Source: BP-191 sp035940575
GTDB taxonomy: Bacteria; Actinomycetota; Actinomycetes; BP-191
Length of the DNA stretch: 64,000 nucleotides
Assembly: GCA_035940575.1 (NCBI GenBank)
Contig: DASZER010000067.1
Coordinates: 62,001 to 126,000 of the forward strand
Reading direction: 5' to 3'
Position numbers and translations under genes: made by a program. Under the pieces are notes generated by a model that was not told where the DNA came from, made no database searches, and saw only the letters and a program-made list of their open reading frames with translations. This document shows positions 16,924 to 24,608 of the stretch, in pieces. How positions within the stretch are numbered: the stretch's first letter is position 1; each line of letters opens with the position of its first letter.

Positions 16924-17560
16924 CCGCCCGCAGCAGCTCGTCCAGGGCGGCCACGTCGTCGCTCTCGACGACGGGGCGGCCTCCTGGCTTCGGGCCCTCC
17001 CACCGGTACGTCAGGCCGGGGTTGACCAGCCGCGTGCCGTCGGGCAGCACGACCGTGGGCGAGCCCTCGGCCGCGCCGTCCGCGGCCTCGCGCCAGTCCT
17101 CGACCACCCGCGCACGGCAGCGGCCCGAGTCCAGCGCCTCGGCGAGCGCCTTGACGTCCACCTCGGCGGCCTCGGCGGCGGCGAGGATCTCGTGGCGCAG
17201 CGAGACGCAGCGCGCGTCGCGCCAGAACGCCTGCCGCAACGCGAGGTCGAGCCGTTCCGACGCCGCCGCGCCCTGCTCCTTCGCCGCCTGGACGGCCTCC
17301 AGCGCGGGGAGCATGGTCACGGGGTACTCCGACGGGTCGCGCCACCACGCCCGCCAGCCGGCCGCGGGGGCGAGCGCGCCGAGCACCTCCACCTCCGCGT
17401 CGACGATCGCGCGCGGGGTCGGCTGCTCGTTGAACAGCTCCAGCGGGAAGCACCGGTGGTCGATGCCTACGTCGAGGCCGAGCGCCGCGCGCCGGGCGTG
17501 CAGCCGCCAGACGAGCAGCGACGCGAACGGGCAGGCGACGTCGGACCAGATCGTGATCAC
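16913..17560 (-). CDS. DsbA/FrnE-like thioredoxin-fold protein
   Basis: A 215-residue cytoplasmic protein of the DsbA-family group that includes FrnE and 2-hydroxychromene-2-carboxylate isomerases. It begins ITIWSDVACPFASLLVWRL, where family members usually have CPWC or CxxC; here the second Cys is absent (CPFA), so a thiol-disulfide exchange role is less likely. An all-helical insertion spans about residues 60-165 and the cis-Pro segment is 'GSPTVVLPDG'. Function may be glutathione- or mycothiol-linked isomerase-like chemistry, but this is inference. It is divergent from the DegV gene. Confidence 0.75.
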   Translation of the reverse strand: MITIWSDVACPFASLLVWRLHARRAALGLDVGIDHRCFPLELFNEQPTPRAIVDAEVEVLGALAPAAGWRAWWRDPSEYPVTMLPALEAVQAAKEQGAAASERLDLALRQAFWRDARCVSLRHEILAAAEAAEVDVKALAEALDSGRCRARVVEDWREAADGAAEGSPTVVLPDGTRLVNPGLTYRWEGPKPGGRPVVESDDVAALDELLRAASR

Positions 17561-17616
17561 GATCTCGCATCTTCCCCCTCATGCCCGGGGCCGAACGCGC
17601 CGATGACGAACCAGTC

Positions 17617-18483
17617 ATGGACTCTGCCCGCGTCGCGGTGGTCACCGACTCGACCGCGTACCTGCCCGACGGCCTCGCCGCGACGTACGGCGTCGCGGTC
17701 GTCCCCCTGCACGTCGTCACGCCCGACGGCGAGGCGCTCGAAGGGGTGGAGCTGACGCCGGCGGAGTTCGCCGCGTGGATCCAGCACCCCGGCCGTACGG
17801 CGTCGACGCGCCCGCCCTCGCCGGCGGCGTTCCGCGACGCCTACCTCGCGACCGGCGCGCGCGACGTCGTCTCGATCCACCTGTCCGCGAAGCTCTCGGG
17901 CACCCGCGAGTCGGCCGTCACGGCGGCGTACGACCTGTTCGACGGCGGCGGCCCGCGCGTCAAGGTCGTGGACTCGCGCACGACGGCGATGGGCCTCGGC
18001 TTCGCGGTCATCGCCGCGGCCGAGTGCGCCAACGCGGGCGGGGACGCGTTCGAGGTCGTCCGCGCCGCCGAGGACGCGGCGCGGCGGACCGCGACGATGT
18101 TCTACGTCGACACGCTGGAGTACCTGCGCCGCGGCGGCCGCATCGGCAAGGCGGCCGCGCTGCTCGGCACGGCGCTCGCGATGAAGCCGTTGCTGCACAT
18201 GGTCGACGGCGCGATCGAGCCCATGGACAAGGTCCGCAAGGCCGAGCGCGCGATCGCGCGCCTGGAGGACTCGATCGTCGCCGCGGCGGGCGAGGGGCCC
18301 GTGGACGTCGCCGTCCACCACCTCGCCGCCGCGGACAACGCCGCCGCCCTCGGCGAGCGCCTGCGCTCCCGCCTCCCCGGCATCGCGACGATGCACGAGA
18401 GCGAGGTCGGCGCCGTCGTCGGCGCGCACGTCGGCCCCGGCCTGCTCGGTGCCGTCGTGCACCGCCGCGTCGCCACGGCGTAG
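17617..18483 (+). CDS. DegV family fatty-acid-binding protein
   Basis: A 288-residue DegV (FakB-like) protein. It carries VAVVTDSTAYLP at the N-terminus, 'RTASTRPPSPAAF', 'IHLSAKLSGTRESA' and 'VDTLEYLRRGGRIGKAAALLG', the motifs that line the fatty-acid pocket. In Firmicutes such proteins present fatty acids to the kinase FakA; in actinomycetes the partner is less clear, and no FakA gene lies in this window. The ATG at 17617 is preferred; a longer frame from 17581 adds 12 residues not seen in the family. It is convergent with rsgA, with 3 bases between stops. Confidence 0.88.
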   Translation: MDSARVAVVTDSTAYLPDGLAATYGVAVVPLHVVTPDGEALEGVELTPAEFAAWIQHPGRTASTRPPSPAAFRDAYLATGARDVVSIHLSAKLSGTRESAVTAAYDLFDGGGPRVKVVDSRTTAMGLGFAVIAAAECANAGGDAFEVVRAAEDAARRTATMFYVDTLEYLRRGGRIGKAAALLGTALAMKPLLHMVDGAIEPMDKVRKAERAIARLEDSIVAAAGEGPVDVAVHHLAAADNAAALGERLRSRLPGIATMHESEVGAVVGAHVGPGLLGAVVHRRVATA

Positions 18484-18486
18484 CCC

Positions 18487-19533
18487 CTACGGCCGGTACG
18501 CGCCCTTCGCGCGCATCTGCTTGTGGATCGCCTTCCACTTGTCGCGGTCGGCGATCCGCAGCCGCACGTCGGTCTTCGCGGCGATGTGGCGCATCTCGCG
18601 CTGGAGCTTCTGGTGGCTCTCCCAGCGGCGCGGGTCGAGCTCGCCGTTCGCCAGCGCCTCGAGGACGGCGCAGCCCGGCTCCGTACGGTGCTCGCAGTCG
18701 GCGAAGCGGCACCGCTCGACCAGCGCCTCCACCTCCGGGAACGCCTTCTCGATGCCCTCCTCCGCGTCCCAGATCTGCAGCCCGCGCAGGCCCGGCGTGT
18801 CGATGAGCACCGCGCCGCCCGGCAGCGGGATCAGCTCGCGGTGCGTCGTCGTGTGGCGGCCCTTGCCGTCCGTACGGATCGCCGACGTGCTGAGGTGCTC
18901 GGCGCCGAGCATCCGGTTGGCGAGCGTGGACTTGCCGACGCCGGACGCGCCGAGCAGGACGACGGTCGCGCCCGGCGTGAGGTGGGCGCGTACGTCGTCG
19001 AGGCCGTCGCCGGTGAGCGAGGAGACGGCGTGCACGGGCGCGCCGGGCGCGGCCGACGTGACGTCGGCGACGACGCCCGGCAGGTCGTCGCACAGGTCGG
19101 CCTTGGTGAGCAGGACGACCGGCTGCGCGCCCGACTCCCAGGCCAGGGCGAGGAAGCGTTCGAGGCGGCGGAGGTTCGGGGCGGCGGACAGCGCGACGAC
19201 GACGAAGACGACGTCGACGTTGGCCGCGAGCACCTGGCCCACGGCGGCGTTCGCGCTGCCGTGCCGTACGAACGCCGTTCGCCGCGGCAGCACGGCGTCG
19301 ATGAGCCCGTCGCGCACGGCGACCCAGTCGCCGACGGTCGGCAGCGCGGTCGCGTCGTTCGCGGCGTGGCGCAGGGCACCGGAGACCTCGGCCCGCAGGG
19401 GGCCGTGCTCGGTGAGGACGAGGTGCGACCCTTTGTCGGGCCGCGCGACGCGGCCGGCGACGCAGGAGCCGGCGTAGGGGGCGAAGTCGATGTCCCGGCC
19501 GGAGTCCCAGCCGAGGTCGGGCAGAGCGGTCAA
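18487..19533 (-). CDS. rsgA: ribosome-associated circularly permuted GTPase RsgA
   Basis: RsgA is a GTPase that checks 30S subunit maturation. The order of GTPase motifs is circularly permuted, as expected: G4 (LLTKADL), G5-like (AVSSLTGDG), G1 P-loop (LGASGVGKSTLANRM), G2 (HTTTHRE), G3 (IDTPGLRGL). An N-terminal OB fold precedes them and a C-terminal zinc site follows (CRFADCEHRTEPGCAV). The start is uncertain: TTG at 19533 (348 residues, GAGAGG upstream) gives the usual family N-terminus, while TTG at 19614 would add 27 residues. A short frame with a near-perfect ribosome site lies just upstream (19568-19624). Confidence 0.9.
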   Translation of the reverse strand: MTALPDLGWDSGRDIDFAPYAGSCVAGRVARPDKGSHLVLTEHGPLRAEVSGALRHAANDATALPTVGDWVAVRDGLIDAVLPRRTAFVRHGSANAAVGQVLAANVDVVFVVVALSAAPNLRRLERFLALAWESGAQPVVLLTKADLCDDLPGVVADVTSAAPGAPVHAVSSLTGDGLDDVRAHLTPGATVVLLGASGVGKSTLANRMLGAEHLSTSAIRTDGKGRHTTTHRELIPLPGGAVLIDTPGLRGLQIWDAEEGIEKAFPEVEALVERCRFADCEHRTEPGCAVLEALANGELDPRRWESHQKLQREMRHIAAKTDVRLRIADRDKWKAIHKQMRAKGAYRP

Positions 19534-19567
19534 CGCGGGGAGCCTCTCGGGAGGACGCCGCGGCTCG

Positions 19568-19624
19568 TTACGGCAGCGGCGCCGTGGAAGGGGAGTGGAG
19601 GAGGGCGCGCACAAGGACGGTCAT
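19568..19624 (-). CDS. candidate 18-residue leader peptide upstream of rsgA
   Basis: ATG at 19624 encodes MTVLVRALLHSPSTAPLP and then TAA. It is preceded by AGGAGGTGG (19631-19639), the best ribosome site seen in the window, at ideal spacing. The frame ends 34 bases before the probable rsgA start. It may be a short upstream peptide that couples or regulates rsgA translation, or it may mark a misjudged start of rsgA; no in-frame connection exists. Confidence 0.4.
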   Translation of the reverse strand: MTVLVRALLHSPSTAPLP

Positions 19625-19719
19625 GCCTGTCCACCTCCTCCTGGCTCGTCGCGGGATCGCCGCGTGCTCGCGGGCAGGCTACGGCGCGCCGCGCCGCCCG
19701 TCACGCGATTTCCCGCGCG

Positions 19720-19725
19720 TACGCT
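19720..19725 (+). promoter_or_regulatory. -10-like box TACGCT, leaderless arrangement
   Basis: TACGCT ends 6 bases before the ATG at 19732. No -35 element is evident. Confidence 0.35.
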
Positions 19726-19731
19726 GCGCGC

Positions 19732-20250
19732 ATGAGACGGGGGACGCTCGTGCCGCTCGCCCTGGCCCTCGCCGCCTGCGGCGGCGGCGACCCCGCGCCG
19801 CGCGCGTCGAGCGCGCCGCCTCCCGGCGTTCCTCCGACCACCGCGGCACCCACGACCGCCGCGCCCACGGCGTGGCCGCCGCCGTCGGTCCGGGTGACGG
19901 CCGAGCGCGGGCTCGTCCAGTTCCGCACGCCGTCGGGCAACATCGCCTGCGGCGTCACCAACGAGAACGCCTCGTGCGAGATCCGCGAGCACACCTGGCG
20001 GCTGCCGCCGAGGGATCCGGAGTGCGAGTTCGACTGGGTCGCCGGCGCGAACGTGGGCCTGACGGGCATCGAGCTCGGCCTGTGCCGGTCGGACACGGTG
20101 CTCGGGGCGCGGCGGGTGCTCGACTACGGCACCGGCGTCCGCGTCGGCGACCTCACGTGCGTCAGCGAGCGGGCCGGGGTCACGTGCCGCGACGCGGGCA
20201 CGGGCGGGTTCTTCCTCTCCCGCGACGCCCTGCGCGAGATCCCCTACTAG
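19732..20250 (+). CDS. lipoprotein with DUF6636-like domain
   Basis: A 172-residue lipoprotein. The lipobox LAAC ends at about residue 16, followed by a Pro/Thr/Ala-rich linker (about 20-55). The C-terminal domain begins 'VQFRTPSGNIACGVTNE' and continues with 'CEIREHTWRLPP', 'PECEFDW' and a last pair of cysteines, the pattern of the actinobacterial DUF6636 domain, which probably folds with two or three disulfides outside the cell. The function of the family is unknown. It ends 4 bases inside the stop region of the convergent gene. Confidence 0.78.
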   Translation: MRRGTLVPLALALAACGGGDPAPRASSAPPPGVPPTTAAPTTAAPTAWPPPSVRVTAERGLVQFRTPSGNIACGVTNENASCEIREHTWRLPPRDPECEFDWVAGANVGLTGIELGLCRSDTVLGARRVLDYGTGVRVGDLTCVSERAGVTCRDAGTGGFFLSRDALREIPY

Positions 20251-20459
20251 TCCTCGAGCTCCTCGTCGTCGCCCGCGTCCCAGGCGAGGCGGTCGCGCTC
20301 GATCTCGGCCTCGACCTGCGCGGGCGAGGAGCCCGACCACTTCTCCTGCCAGCGGTGCGGCCCGGTGTGCCCCTCCTCGCGCTGGCAGAGCCGCCCGAGG
20401 TCGGTCTCGGTCGCCGAGAACACGCCTGCCACCGTCACCGGCTTGCCGCACACGCTCAT
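20247..20459 (-). CDS. small hypothetical Cys/His-containing protein
   Basis: A 70-residue soluble protein starting MSVCGKPVTV. It contains LCQREEGHTGPHRW, a Cys/His arrangement that together with the N-terminal Cys could bind a metal ion. The C-terminal third is strongly acidic ('DRLAWDAGDDEELED'). I do not assign a function. The start overlaps the stop of the upstream amidase gene by ATGA, so the two are translationally coupled. Confidence 0.65.
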   Translation of the reverse strand: MSVCGKPVTVAGVFSATETDLGRLCQREEGHTGPHRWQEKWSGSSPAQVEAEIERDRLAWDAGDDEELED

Positions 20460-21868
20460 GCCATCGCCTCCGCGGGGACCACGCCGCGCGGCGGCACCCA
20501 CCCCCCGAACGCCCTCTCCAGGTGCCGTGCCACCGCGATCGTCACCGCATCGTTGCCCGGTGCGGCGGCCACCTGAACCCCCAGCGGCAGCCCGGCCGGG
20601 TCGAGCCCGAGCGGCACCTGCGTGGCCGGCAGCTCGGCGACGTTGAGGATCGCGGTGTACGCGAACGCGAACGGCCGCCGGATCGGCGCGTGGTGCCTCG
20701 GCGCGACGGTCGGGAACGACGGGTAGAAGAGCACGCCGTCGCCCGCCAGCGACGCGAGCTCCTCGCGCAGCGCGTGGCCCGTCGCGACGAGCCGCCGCGA
20801 GCGGCCCGGCAGCAGGTCGGGCCAGCGCTCCACGACGGCGAGGCCGAGCGCGGGGAACGTGTGCAGCGACCTGCCGGCCAGCCACCGCGCCACCTCGCGC
20901 GGCGTCGAGAACCGGTCCCCGTCGGCCAGCAGCGTCCGGAACGGCACCTCCCGCGCCTCCGACAGCAGGGCGCCCCAGATGTCGAACGACCTCCGCAGCG
21001 CCGCCACGCGAGCCGTCCGCACCGTCGCGCCGAGCTCGCGCAGCGACGCGACCGCGCGGCGCTGCGCGGCGACGAGCTCGGGGGAGGGGTGCATGGCGCC
21101 GTTCGTCTCGATCGAGACGACGGACAGCCGCGACAGGTCGACCTCGTCGGGTCCGACGGGGTCGTCGGCCAGGAGGCGGAGCAGCGGCAGCAGGTCCTCC
21201 GCGCGCCTGGCGAGCGGCCCGGCGCACTGGTAGCGCAGCATCCGCGGGTCGTTGTCGACGGGGAACTGCCCGTCGTTGGGCACCAGCCCCGCCGACGGCT
21301 TGTGCCCGAACACGCCGTTGAAGAACGCCGGCATCCGGATCGACCCGCCGATGTCGCTGCCCAGCCCGAACGGCGCGAACCCCGCCCCCACGGCCGCGCC
21401 CTCGCCGCCCGACGAGCCGCCGACGATGCGGGAGGTGTCGTAGGGGTTGTTCGTGCGGCCGTAGACGCGGTTCGACGACTCGAACCACATCGCCAGCTCC
21501 GAGACGTTCGTCACGCCGATCGGGATGGCGCCCGCCGCGCGCAGGCGCTCGACCGTCAGCGCGTCGGCGGTAGCGGGCGTGCCCGCGCGCGACACCAGCC
21601 CCGCCGTGTTCGGCATGCCGGTGAGCGCGAACGTCTCCTTGATCGTGCAGGGCACGCCGTGGAACGGCCCCACCTCGGCGCCCTCGCGCAGGCGCGCGTC
21701 GGCCTCGTCCGCCTCGGCGAGCGCGGCGTCGTAGCGGTCGGCCACGATCGCGTTGAGGCGCGGGTTGTGCCGCCGCGCGTGCTCGACGTGCGCCTCCACG
21801 ACCTGCCGCGACGTCACCTCGCCGGAGCGGATCCGGCGCGCGAGCGAGGTTGCGGAATCGGTGAGCAT
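20456..21868 (-). CDS. amidase (amidase signature family)
   Basis: A 470-residue amidase-signature enzyme that hydrolyses a carboxamide. The Ser-cisSer-Lys triad is visible: Lys77 in CTIKETFAL, the Ser pair in GGSSGGEG (about 152-153) and the nucleophile Ser176 in LGSDIGGSIRMP. Length and motif spacing match the family. It lacks a GatC/GatB context, so it is a catabolic or biosynthetic amidase rather than GatA. It is followed by a small protein gene with a 4-base overlap. The substrate is not predictable. Confidence 0.9.
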   Translation of the reverse strand: MLTDSATSLARRIRSGEVTSRQVVEAHVEHARRHNPRLNAIVADRYDAALAEADEADARLREGAEVGPFHGVPCTIKETFALTGMPNTAGLVSRAGTPATADALTVERLRAAGAIPIGVTNVSELAMWFESSNRVYGRTNNPYDTSRIVGGSSGGEGAAVGAGFAPFGLGSDIGGSIRMPAFFNGVFGHKPSAGLVPNDGQFPVDNDPRMLRYQCAGPLARRAEDLLPLLRLLADDPVGPDEVDLSRLSVVSIETNGAMHPSPELVAAQRRAVASLRELGATVRTARVAALRRSFDIWGALLSEAREVPFRTLLADGDRFSTPREVARWLAGRSLHTFPALGLAVVERWPDLLPGRSRRLVATGHALREELASLAGDGVLFYPSFPTVAPRHHAPIRRPFAFAYTAILNVAELPATQVPLGLDPAGLPLGVQVAAAPGNDAVTIAVARHLERAFGGWVPPRGVVPAEAMA

Positions 21869-21905
21869 GGGGCCATTGTGCCGTCGTCGCCACGCGCGCC
21901 GATGT

Positions 21906-21935
21906 TTGAACGAGCGCCCTTCGGCGGAATAGGGA
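21906..21935 (+). promoter_or_regulatory. possible promoter for DUF4193 gene
   Basis: TTGAAC (21906-21911), an 18-base spacer and TAGGGA (21930-21935) lie about 70 bases before the DUF4193 start. The -35 is a good match to the housekeeping consensus; the -10 lacks the final T. A normal ribosome site (AAGGAAG) precedes that gene, so this would be a led transcript. Confidence 0.35.
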
Positions 21936-22007
21936 ACACTCTGCCCGCGCCACGCGTTCAGCCGGGCGCGCTACACCGCAGCAGCAGTCGAAGCCGATAA
22001 GGAAGCC

Positions 22008-22298
22008 ATGACGCAGTCGCAGGACTACGACACCCGCAAGTCGAGCTCGCTCGAGGCCGAGGACAGCCTCGAGGAGATCATCACGCGCAAGCCGGAGCAG
22101 CCGGTCGGCGTGGCCGAGGACGAGAACGAGCTCGCCTTCGAGATGGAGCTCGCGGGTGCCGAGGAGATCAACGACGAGCTCGCGATCCGCCCCGTCCCCA
22201 AGCAGGCCAACGAGTTCACCTGCTCCTCCTGCTTCCTCGTGAAGCACCAGAGCCAGCTCGTGGACCCCAAGAAGAACCTCTGCCGCGACTGCGTGTGA
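22008..22298 (+). CDS. DUF4193 family protein
   Basis: A 96-residue conserved actinobacterial protein of the DUF4193 family. The first two thirds are acidic and probably flexible ('DSLEEIITRKPEQP', 'DENELAFEMELAGAEE'). The C-terminus has a zinc-ribbon-like CSSCFLVKH...LCRDC arrangement (two CxxC pairs). In mycobacteria the relative is Rv2699c, encoded near dut and dxs; function unknown. A good AAGGAAG ribosome site precedes the ATG. It is followed by a strong hairpin with a short T-tract. Confidence 0.92.
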   Translation: MTQSQDYDTRKSSSLEAEDSLEEIITRKPEQPVGVAEDENELAFEMELAGAEEINDELAIRPVPKQANEFTCSSCFLVKHQSQLVDPKKNLCRDCV

Positions 22299-22334
22299 CG
22301 CGGCGACCCGCCTGACCGCCTGACCCCGGCCGCC

Positions 22335-22389
22335 CGAGCGTCCGTGCCCCGCCTCCGCCAGGAGGTGGCGCCGGGCGCTCGTCCGTTTT
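22335..22389 (+). terminator. rho-independent terminator after DUF4193
   Basis: Long imperfect hairpin: outer arms CGAGCGTCCG (22335-22344) and CGGGCGCTCG (22372-22381), inner stem CCTCC/GGAGG, followed by CCGTTTT. A T-tract is unusual for this GC-rich sequence and supports termination. Confidence 0.55.
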
Positions 22390-22452
22390 AGTCCGTAAAC
22401 CATCCCAATGGGCCATGTCCGTCCCGGCGGACGTACCCGAGCATCAACGGAC

Positions 22453-23172
22453 ATGAGCGTGTACCGGCGGTTCCCGGCGCCGGACCCGGACGGCCTGCGC
22501 GAGCTGGCGTCCCTGGTCCGTCACCGCGCCGCGTCCAAGACCGTCGGCTCACTCGGCTCCGTTCCCGACCAGCGCGAGGACTCGCCGCTCGAGGCCGCCG
22601 CGCAGGCGGCCGTCGACTCCGTCAACGCCGACGTCGTCGACCTCGTCGCGCGGGCGCAGGCGGGCGACGCGGAGGCGTTCGGGTCGCTCTACGACCGCTA
22701 CGTCGACGTCGTGTACCGCTACGTGTACTACCGCGTCGGCAACCAGTCGCTCACGGAGGACATGGTCAGCGAGACGTTCCTCCGCGCGCTGCGGCGGATC
22801 GGGTCGTTCCAGTGGCAGGGCCGCGACTTCGGCGCCTGGCTCGTCACGATCGCCCGCAACCTCATCGCCGACCACTACAAGTCGAGCCGCTACAAGCTCG
22901 AGGTGCAGACGGCGGACATGGTCGACGCCGACCGCGCGCAGGAGGGGCCGGAGAACGAGGTCCTCGACTCGATCACGAACCTCACGCTGCTGGAGGCCGT
23001 GAAGATGCTGGGTGCCGAGCAGCAGGAGTGCATCGTGCTGCGGTTCCTCCAGGGCTTCTCGGTCACCGAGACCGCCCTGGCGATGGGCAAGAACGAGGGC
23101 GCCATCAAGGCGCTCCAGTACCGCGCCGTCCAGTCGCTCAAGCGGCTGCTCCCCGCGGAGCTGGTCCTGTGA
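22453..23172 (+). CDS. bldN: BldN-type ECF sigma factor
   Basis: A 239-residue ECF sigma factor closely resembling Streptomyces BldN. Region 2 (about 63-135) has 'AFGSLYDRYVDVVYRYVYY', 'SETFLRALRRIGSFQWQG' and 'RDFGAWLVTIARNLIADHY'. Region 4 (about 160-232) has 'LGAEQQECIVLRFLQGFSV' and 'MGKNEGAIKALQYRAVQ'. An N-terminal extension of about 60 residues before region 2 matches the removable pro-sequence known for BldN. In streptomycetes BldN drives genes for aerial growth and is held by the membrane anti-sigma RsbN, whose counterpart is encoded next. The ATG at 22453 is chosen; an in-frame ATG at 22408 would add 15 residues. Confidence 0.88.
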   Translation: MSVYRRFPAPDPDGLRELASLVRHRAASKTVGSLGSVPDQREDSPLEAAAQAAVDSVNADVVDLVARAQAGDAEAFGSLYDRYVDVVYRYVYYRVGNQSLTEDMVSETFLRALRRIGSFQWQGRDFGAWLVTIARNLIADHYKSSRYKLEVQTADMVDADRAQEGPENEVLDSITNLTLLEAVKMLGAEQQECIVLRFLQGFSVTETALAMGKNEGAIKALQYRAVQSLKRLLPAELVL

Positions 23173-23417
23173 ACCTCCCCGAGAAGGTCGACCTGTCGCT
23201 GGCCGTGCCGGCGCAGGGCGGCGCGCCCGAGCAGGAGCGCCGCGCCGCCGCCGTGCCCGCGCGGGAGGCGGCTCAGGAAATGGCGGAGCACGCCCGGGAG
23301 GACCGGACGTCCCGGCCCGCATGGTCACTTCGGGCCATCTTCCGAAACCACCCGTTCCCGCCCGTTCCCGGCATGCGGACGTCCTCGTTGACCCAGGACG
23401 AGGAGGCAACGAGATGA
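23169..23417 (+). CDS. possible 82-residue protein between bldN and rsbN
   Basis: A frame that begins with GTG overlapping the bldN stop (GTGA) and ends with TGA overlapping the rsbN start (ATGA). It reads VNLPEKVDLSLAVPAQ near the start, then an Ala/Glu/Arg-rich helix, and ends with 'SLTQDEEATR'. Such exact overlaps on both sides are the pattern of a coupled operon gene. Against it, the sequence resembles no family I know, has low complexity, and the same DNA carries a likely rsbN promoter and ribosome site. Either interpretation is possible. Confidence 0.35.
   Translation: MNLPEKVDLSLAVPAQGGAPEQERRAAAVPAREAAQEMAEHAREDRTSRPAWSLRAIFRNHPFPPVPGMRTSSLTQDEEATR
23363..23391 (+). promoter_or_regulatory. 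possible BldN-dependent promoter of rsbN
   Basis: CGTTCC (23363-23368), 17 bases, then CGTTGA (23386-23391). As I recall, Streptomyces BldN promoters have a CGTAAC-like -35 and a CGTTGA -10, and rsbN is itself a BldN target. The -10 matches exactly, the -35 only partly. A directly repeated CCCGTTCCCG (23351-23370) covers the -35 area. Confidence 0.35.
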
Positions 23418-24433
23418 CCACGAACCGCCGCGCGGAGGAGTTCGACAGGGCACTGTCGGGCTCGGGTCCCGTCAACGCCACGACGGCCGGGCTGCTCGCC
23501 GTCGCCGGCGCGCTCGCCGCCGTGCCGCAGAAGGCGGCGCCCGCGTTCAAGGAGTCGCTGCGGGCGCAGCTCATGGCCGAGGCGACGACGATGGCCGCCG
23601 CCTCCACCGCCGCCTCGACCGCCGCCGCCGTCGGTGCCGCGGGCTCCGGCGCGGGCGCCGCCGCCGGCACCGCCGCCGCGGGCCTGCGCGCCGTGCTCGC
23701 CAAGCCCGCCATGACGATCGCCACCGGGACGCTCGCCGCCACCGTCGCCGCGACCGGCGTCGGCGTCGGCACCTCGCGCTCGATGCCCGGCGACGCCCTC
23801 TACAACCTCAAGCGCACCGTCGAGCGGTGGCAGGTCGGCCTCGCCGGCGGCGCCGTGGACGAGGCCGACGCGCTCCTGGAGCAGGCCAACACCCGCCTCG
23901 ACGAGGTCCGCGCGCTGCTCGCCGACGGCGACACCGAGCGCGTCACCGCCGTCCTCGACGAGCTCGTGGCCGAGCTGGACGACGCCACGTCGCGGCTGCT
24001 CGACGCCGCGCGCGAGGGCTCGCGGGACGCGTACGACCGCCTGTCCGCCGTCGTCGCCCAGGTCAACGCGCGCCTGGTCGCGCTGCTGCCCACGCTGCCG
24101 GCCGACGCGCAGGCCGCCGCCTCGCAGGCCATGACCACGCTCAACGTCGCCGGTGCCCAGCTCGCCGCGCTGCCGCTCCCGCCGCTGCCCGGCACGCCGA
24201 CGCCGGGGATCACGCTCACCCCGCCGCCGGTCACGACGGTGCCGACGACGAGGCCGCCGATCTCGGTCCCGCCGACGACCAGGCCGCCCACGACGATCCC
24301 GACGTCGCCGGTCGACGTCCCCACCTCGATCAAGCCTCCGACGGTCACCGTGCCGCCGGTGACGCCGCCGGTGACCACGCCGCCGACGCTGCCGCCGGTG
24401 ACGGTGCCACCGATCACTCTTCCGCCGATCTAG
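23414..24433 (+). CDS. rsbN: RsbN-like membrane anti-sigma factor, DUF5667 protein
   Basis: A 339-residue protein with a short cytoplasmic N-terminal domain (about 1-95; 'RRAEEFDRALSG' start), one transmembrane helix (about 98-119) and an extracytoplasmic DUF5667 domain beginning 'SMPGDALYNLKRTVERWQVG' (about 123-235). The C-terminal 100 residues are a Pro/Thr/Val-rich wall-spanning tail. Position directly after bldN and this domain order match RsbN, the anti-sigma factor of BldN. An AGGAGG ribosome site lies 7 bases before the ATG. The cytoplasmic domain is the expected BldN-binding part. The Ala/Gly-rich stretch (55-90) is unusual. Confidence 0.82.
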   Translation: MTTNRRAEEFDRALSGSGPVNATTAGLLAVAGALAAVPQKAAPAFKESLRAQLMAEATTMAAASTAASTAAAVGAAGSGAGAAAGTAAAGLRAVLAKPAMTIATGTLAATVAATGVGVGTSRSMPGDALYNLKRTVERWQVGLAGGAVDEADALLEQANTRLDEVRALLADGDTERVTAVLDELVAELDDATSRLLDAAREGSRDAYDRLSAVVAQVNARLVALLPTLPADAQAAASQAMTTLNVAGAQLAALPLPPLPGTPTPGITLTPPPVTTVPTTRPPISVPPTTRPPTTIPTSPVDVPTSIKPPTVTVPPVTPPVTTPPTLPPVTVPPITLPPI

Positions 24434-24445
24434 CAGCGGTGGACC

Positions 24446-24477
24446 CCCGCGCCGCCGTTGAGGGGCGGTGGCGCGGG
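24446..24477. terminator. hairpin 1 of 3 between convergent rsbN and cphA
   Basis: Arms CCCGCGCCGCC (24446-24456) and GGCGGTGGCGCGGG (24464-24477) pair with a 3-base bulge around a GTTGAGG loop. Part of a bidirectional termination region. Confidence 0.5.
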
Positions 24478-24489
24478 AACGGGGCGACG

Positions 24490-24523
24490 TGCCCCGCCGG
24501 CGTTGAGGGGCGCCGGCGGGGCA
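24490..24523. terminator. hairpin 2 of 3, perfect 13-base stem
   Basis: TGCCCCGCCGGCG (24490-24502) and its exact reverse complement (24511-24523) enclose TTGAGGGG, the same loop sequence as in the preceding hairpin. Strong terminator candidate for both flanking genes. Confidence 0.6.
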
Positions 24524-24564
24524 GCGTCACCCCCCGGCTCGACCCGCGCCTGCCGGCGCCCGCG

Positions 24565-24593
24565 ACGCCCGCCGCTCCTGTCGCGGCGGGCGT
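24565..24593. terminator. hairpin 3 of 3, perfect 11-base stem
   Basis: ACGCCCGCCGC (24565-24575), 7-base loop, then the exact reverse complement (24583-24593). It lies just after the cphA stop codon on the minus strand and could serve as its terminator. Confidence 0.5.
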
Positions 24594-24608
24594 TCGCGCC
24601 GTCCGGGG

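Noticed and set aside
20456..21868. GatA subunit of the Glu-tRNA amidotransferase
   Set aside because: The amidase signature is shared, but there is no gatC or gatB next to it and the rest of the sequence is not GatA-like.
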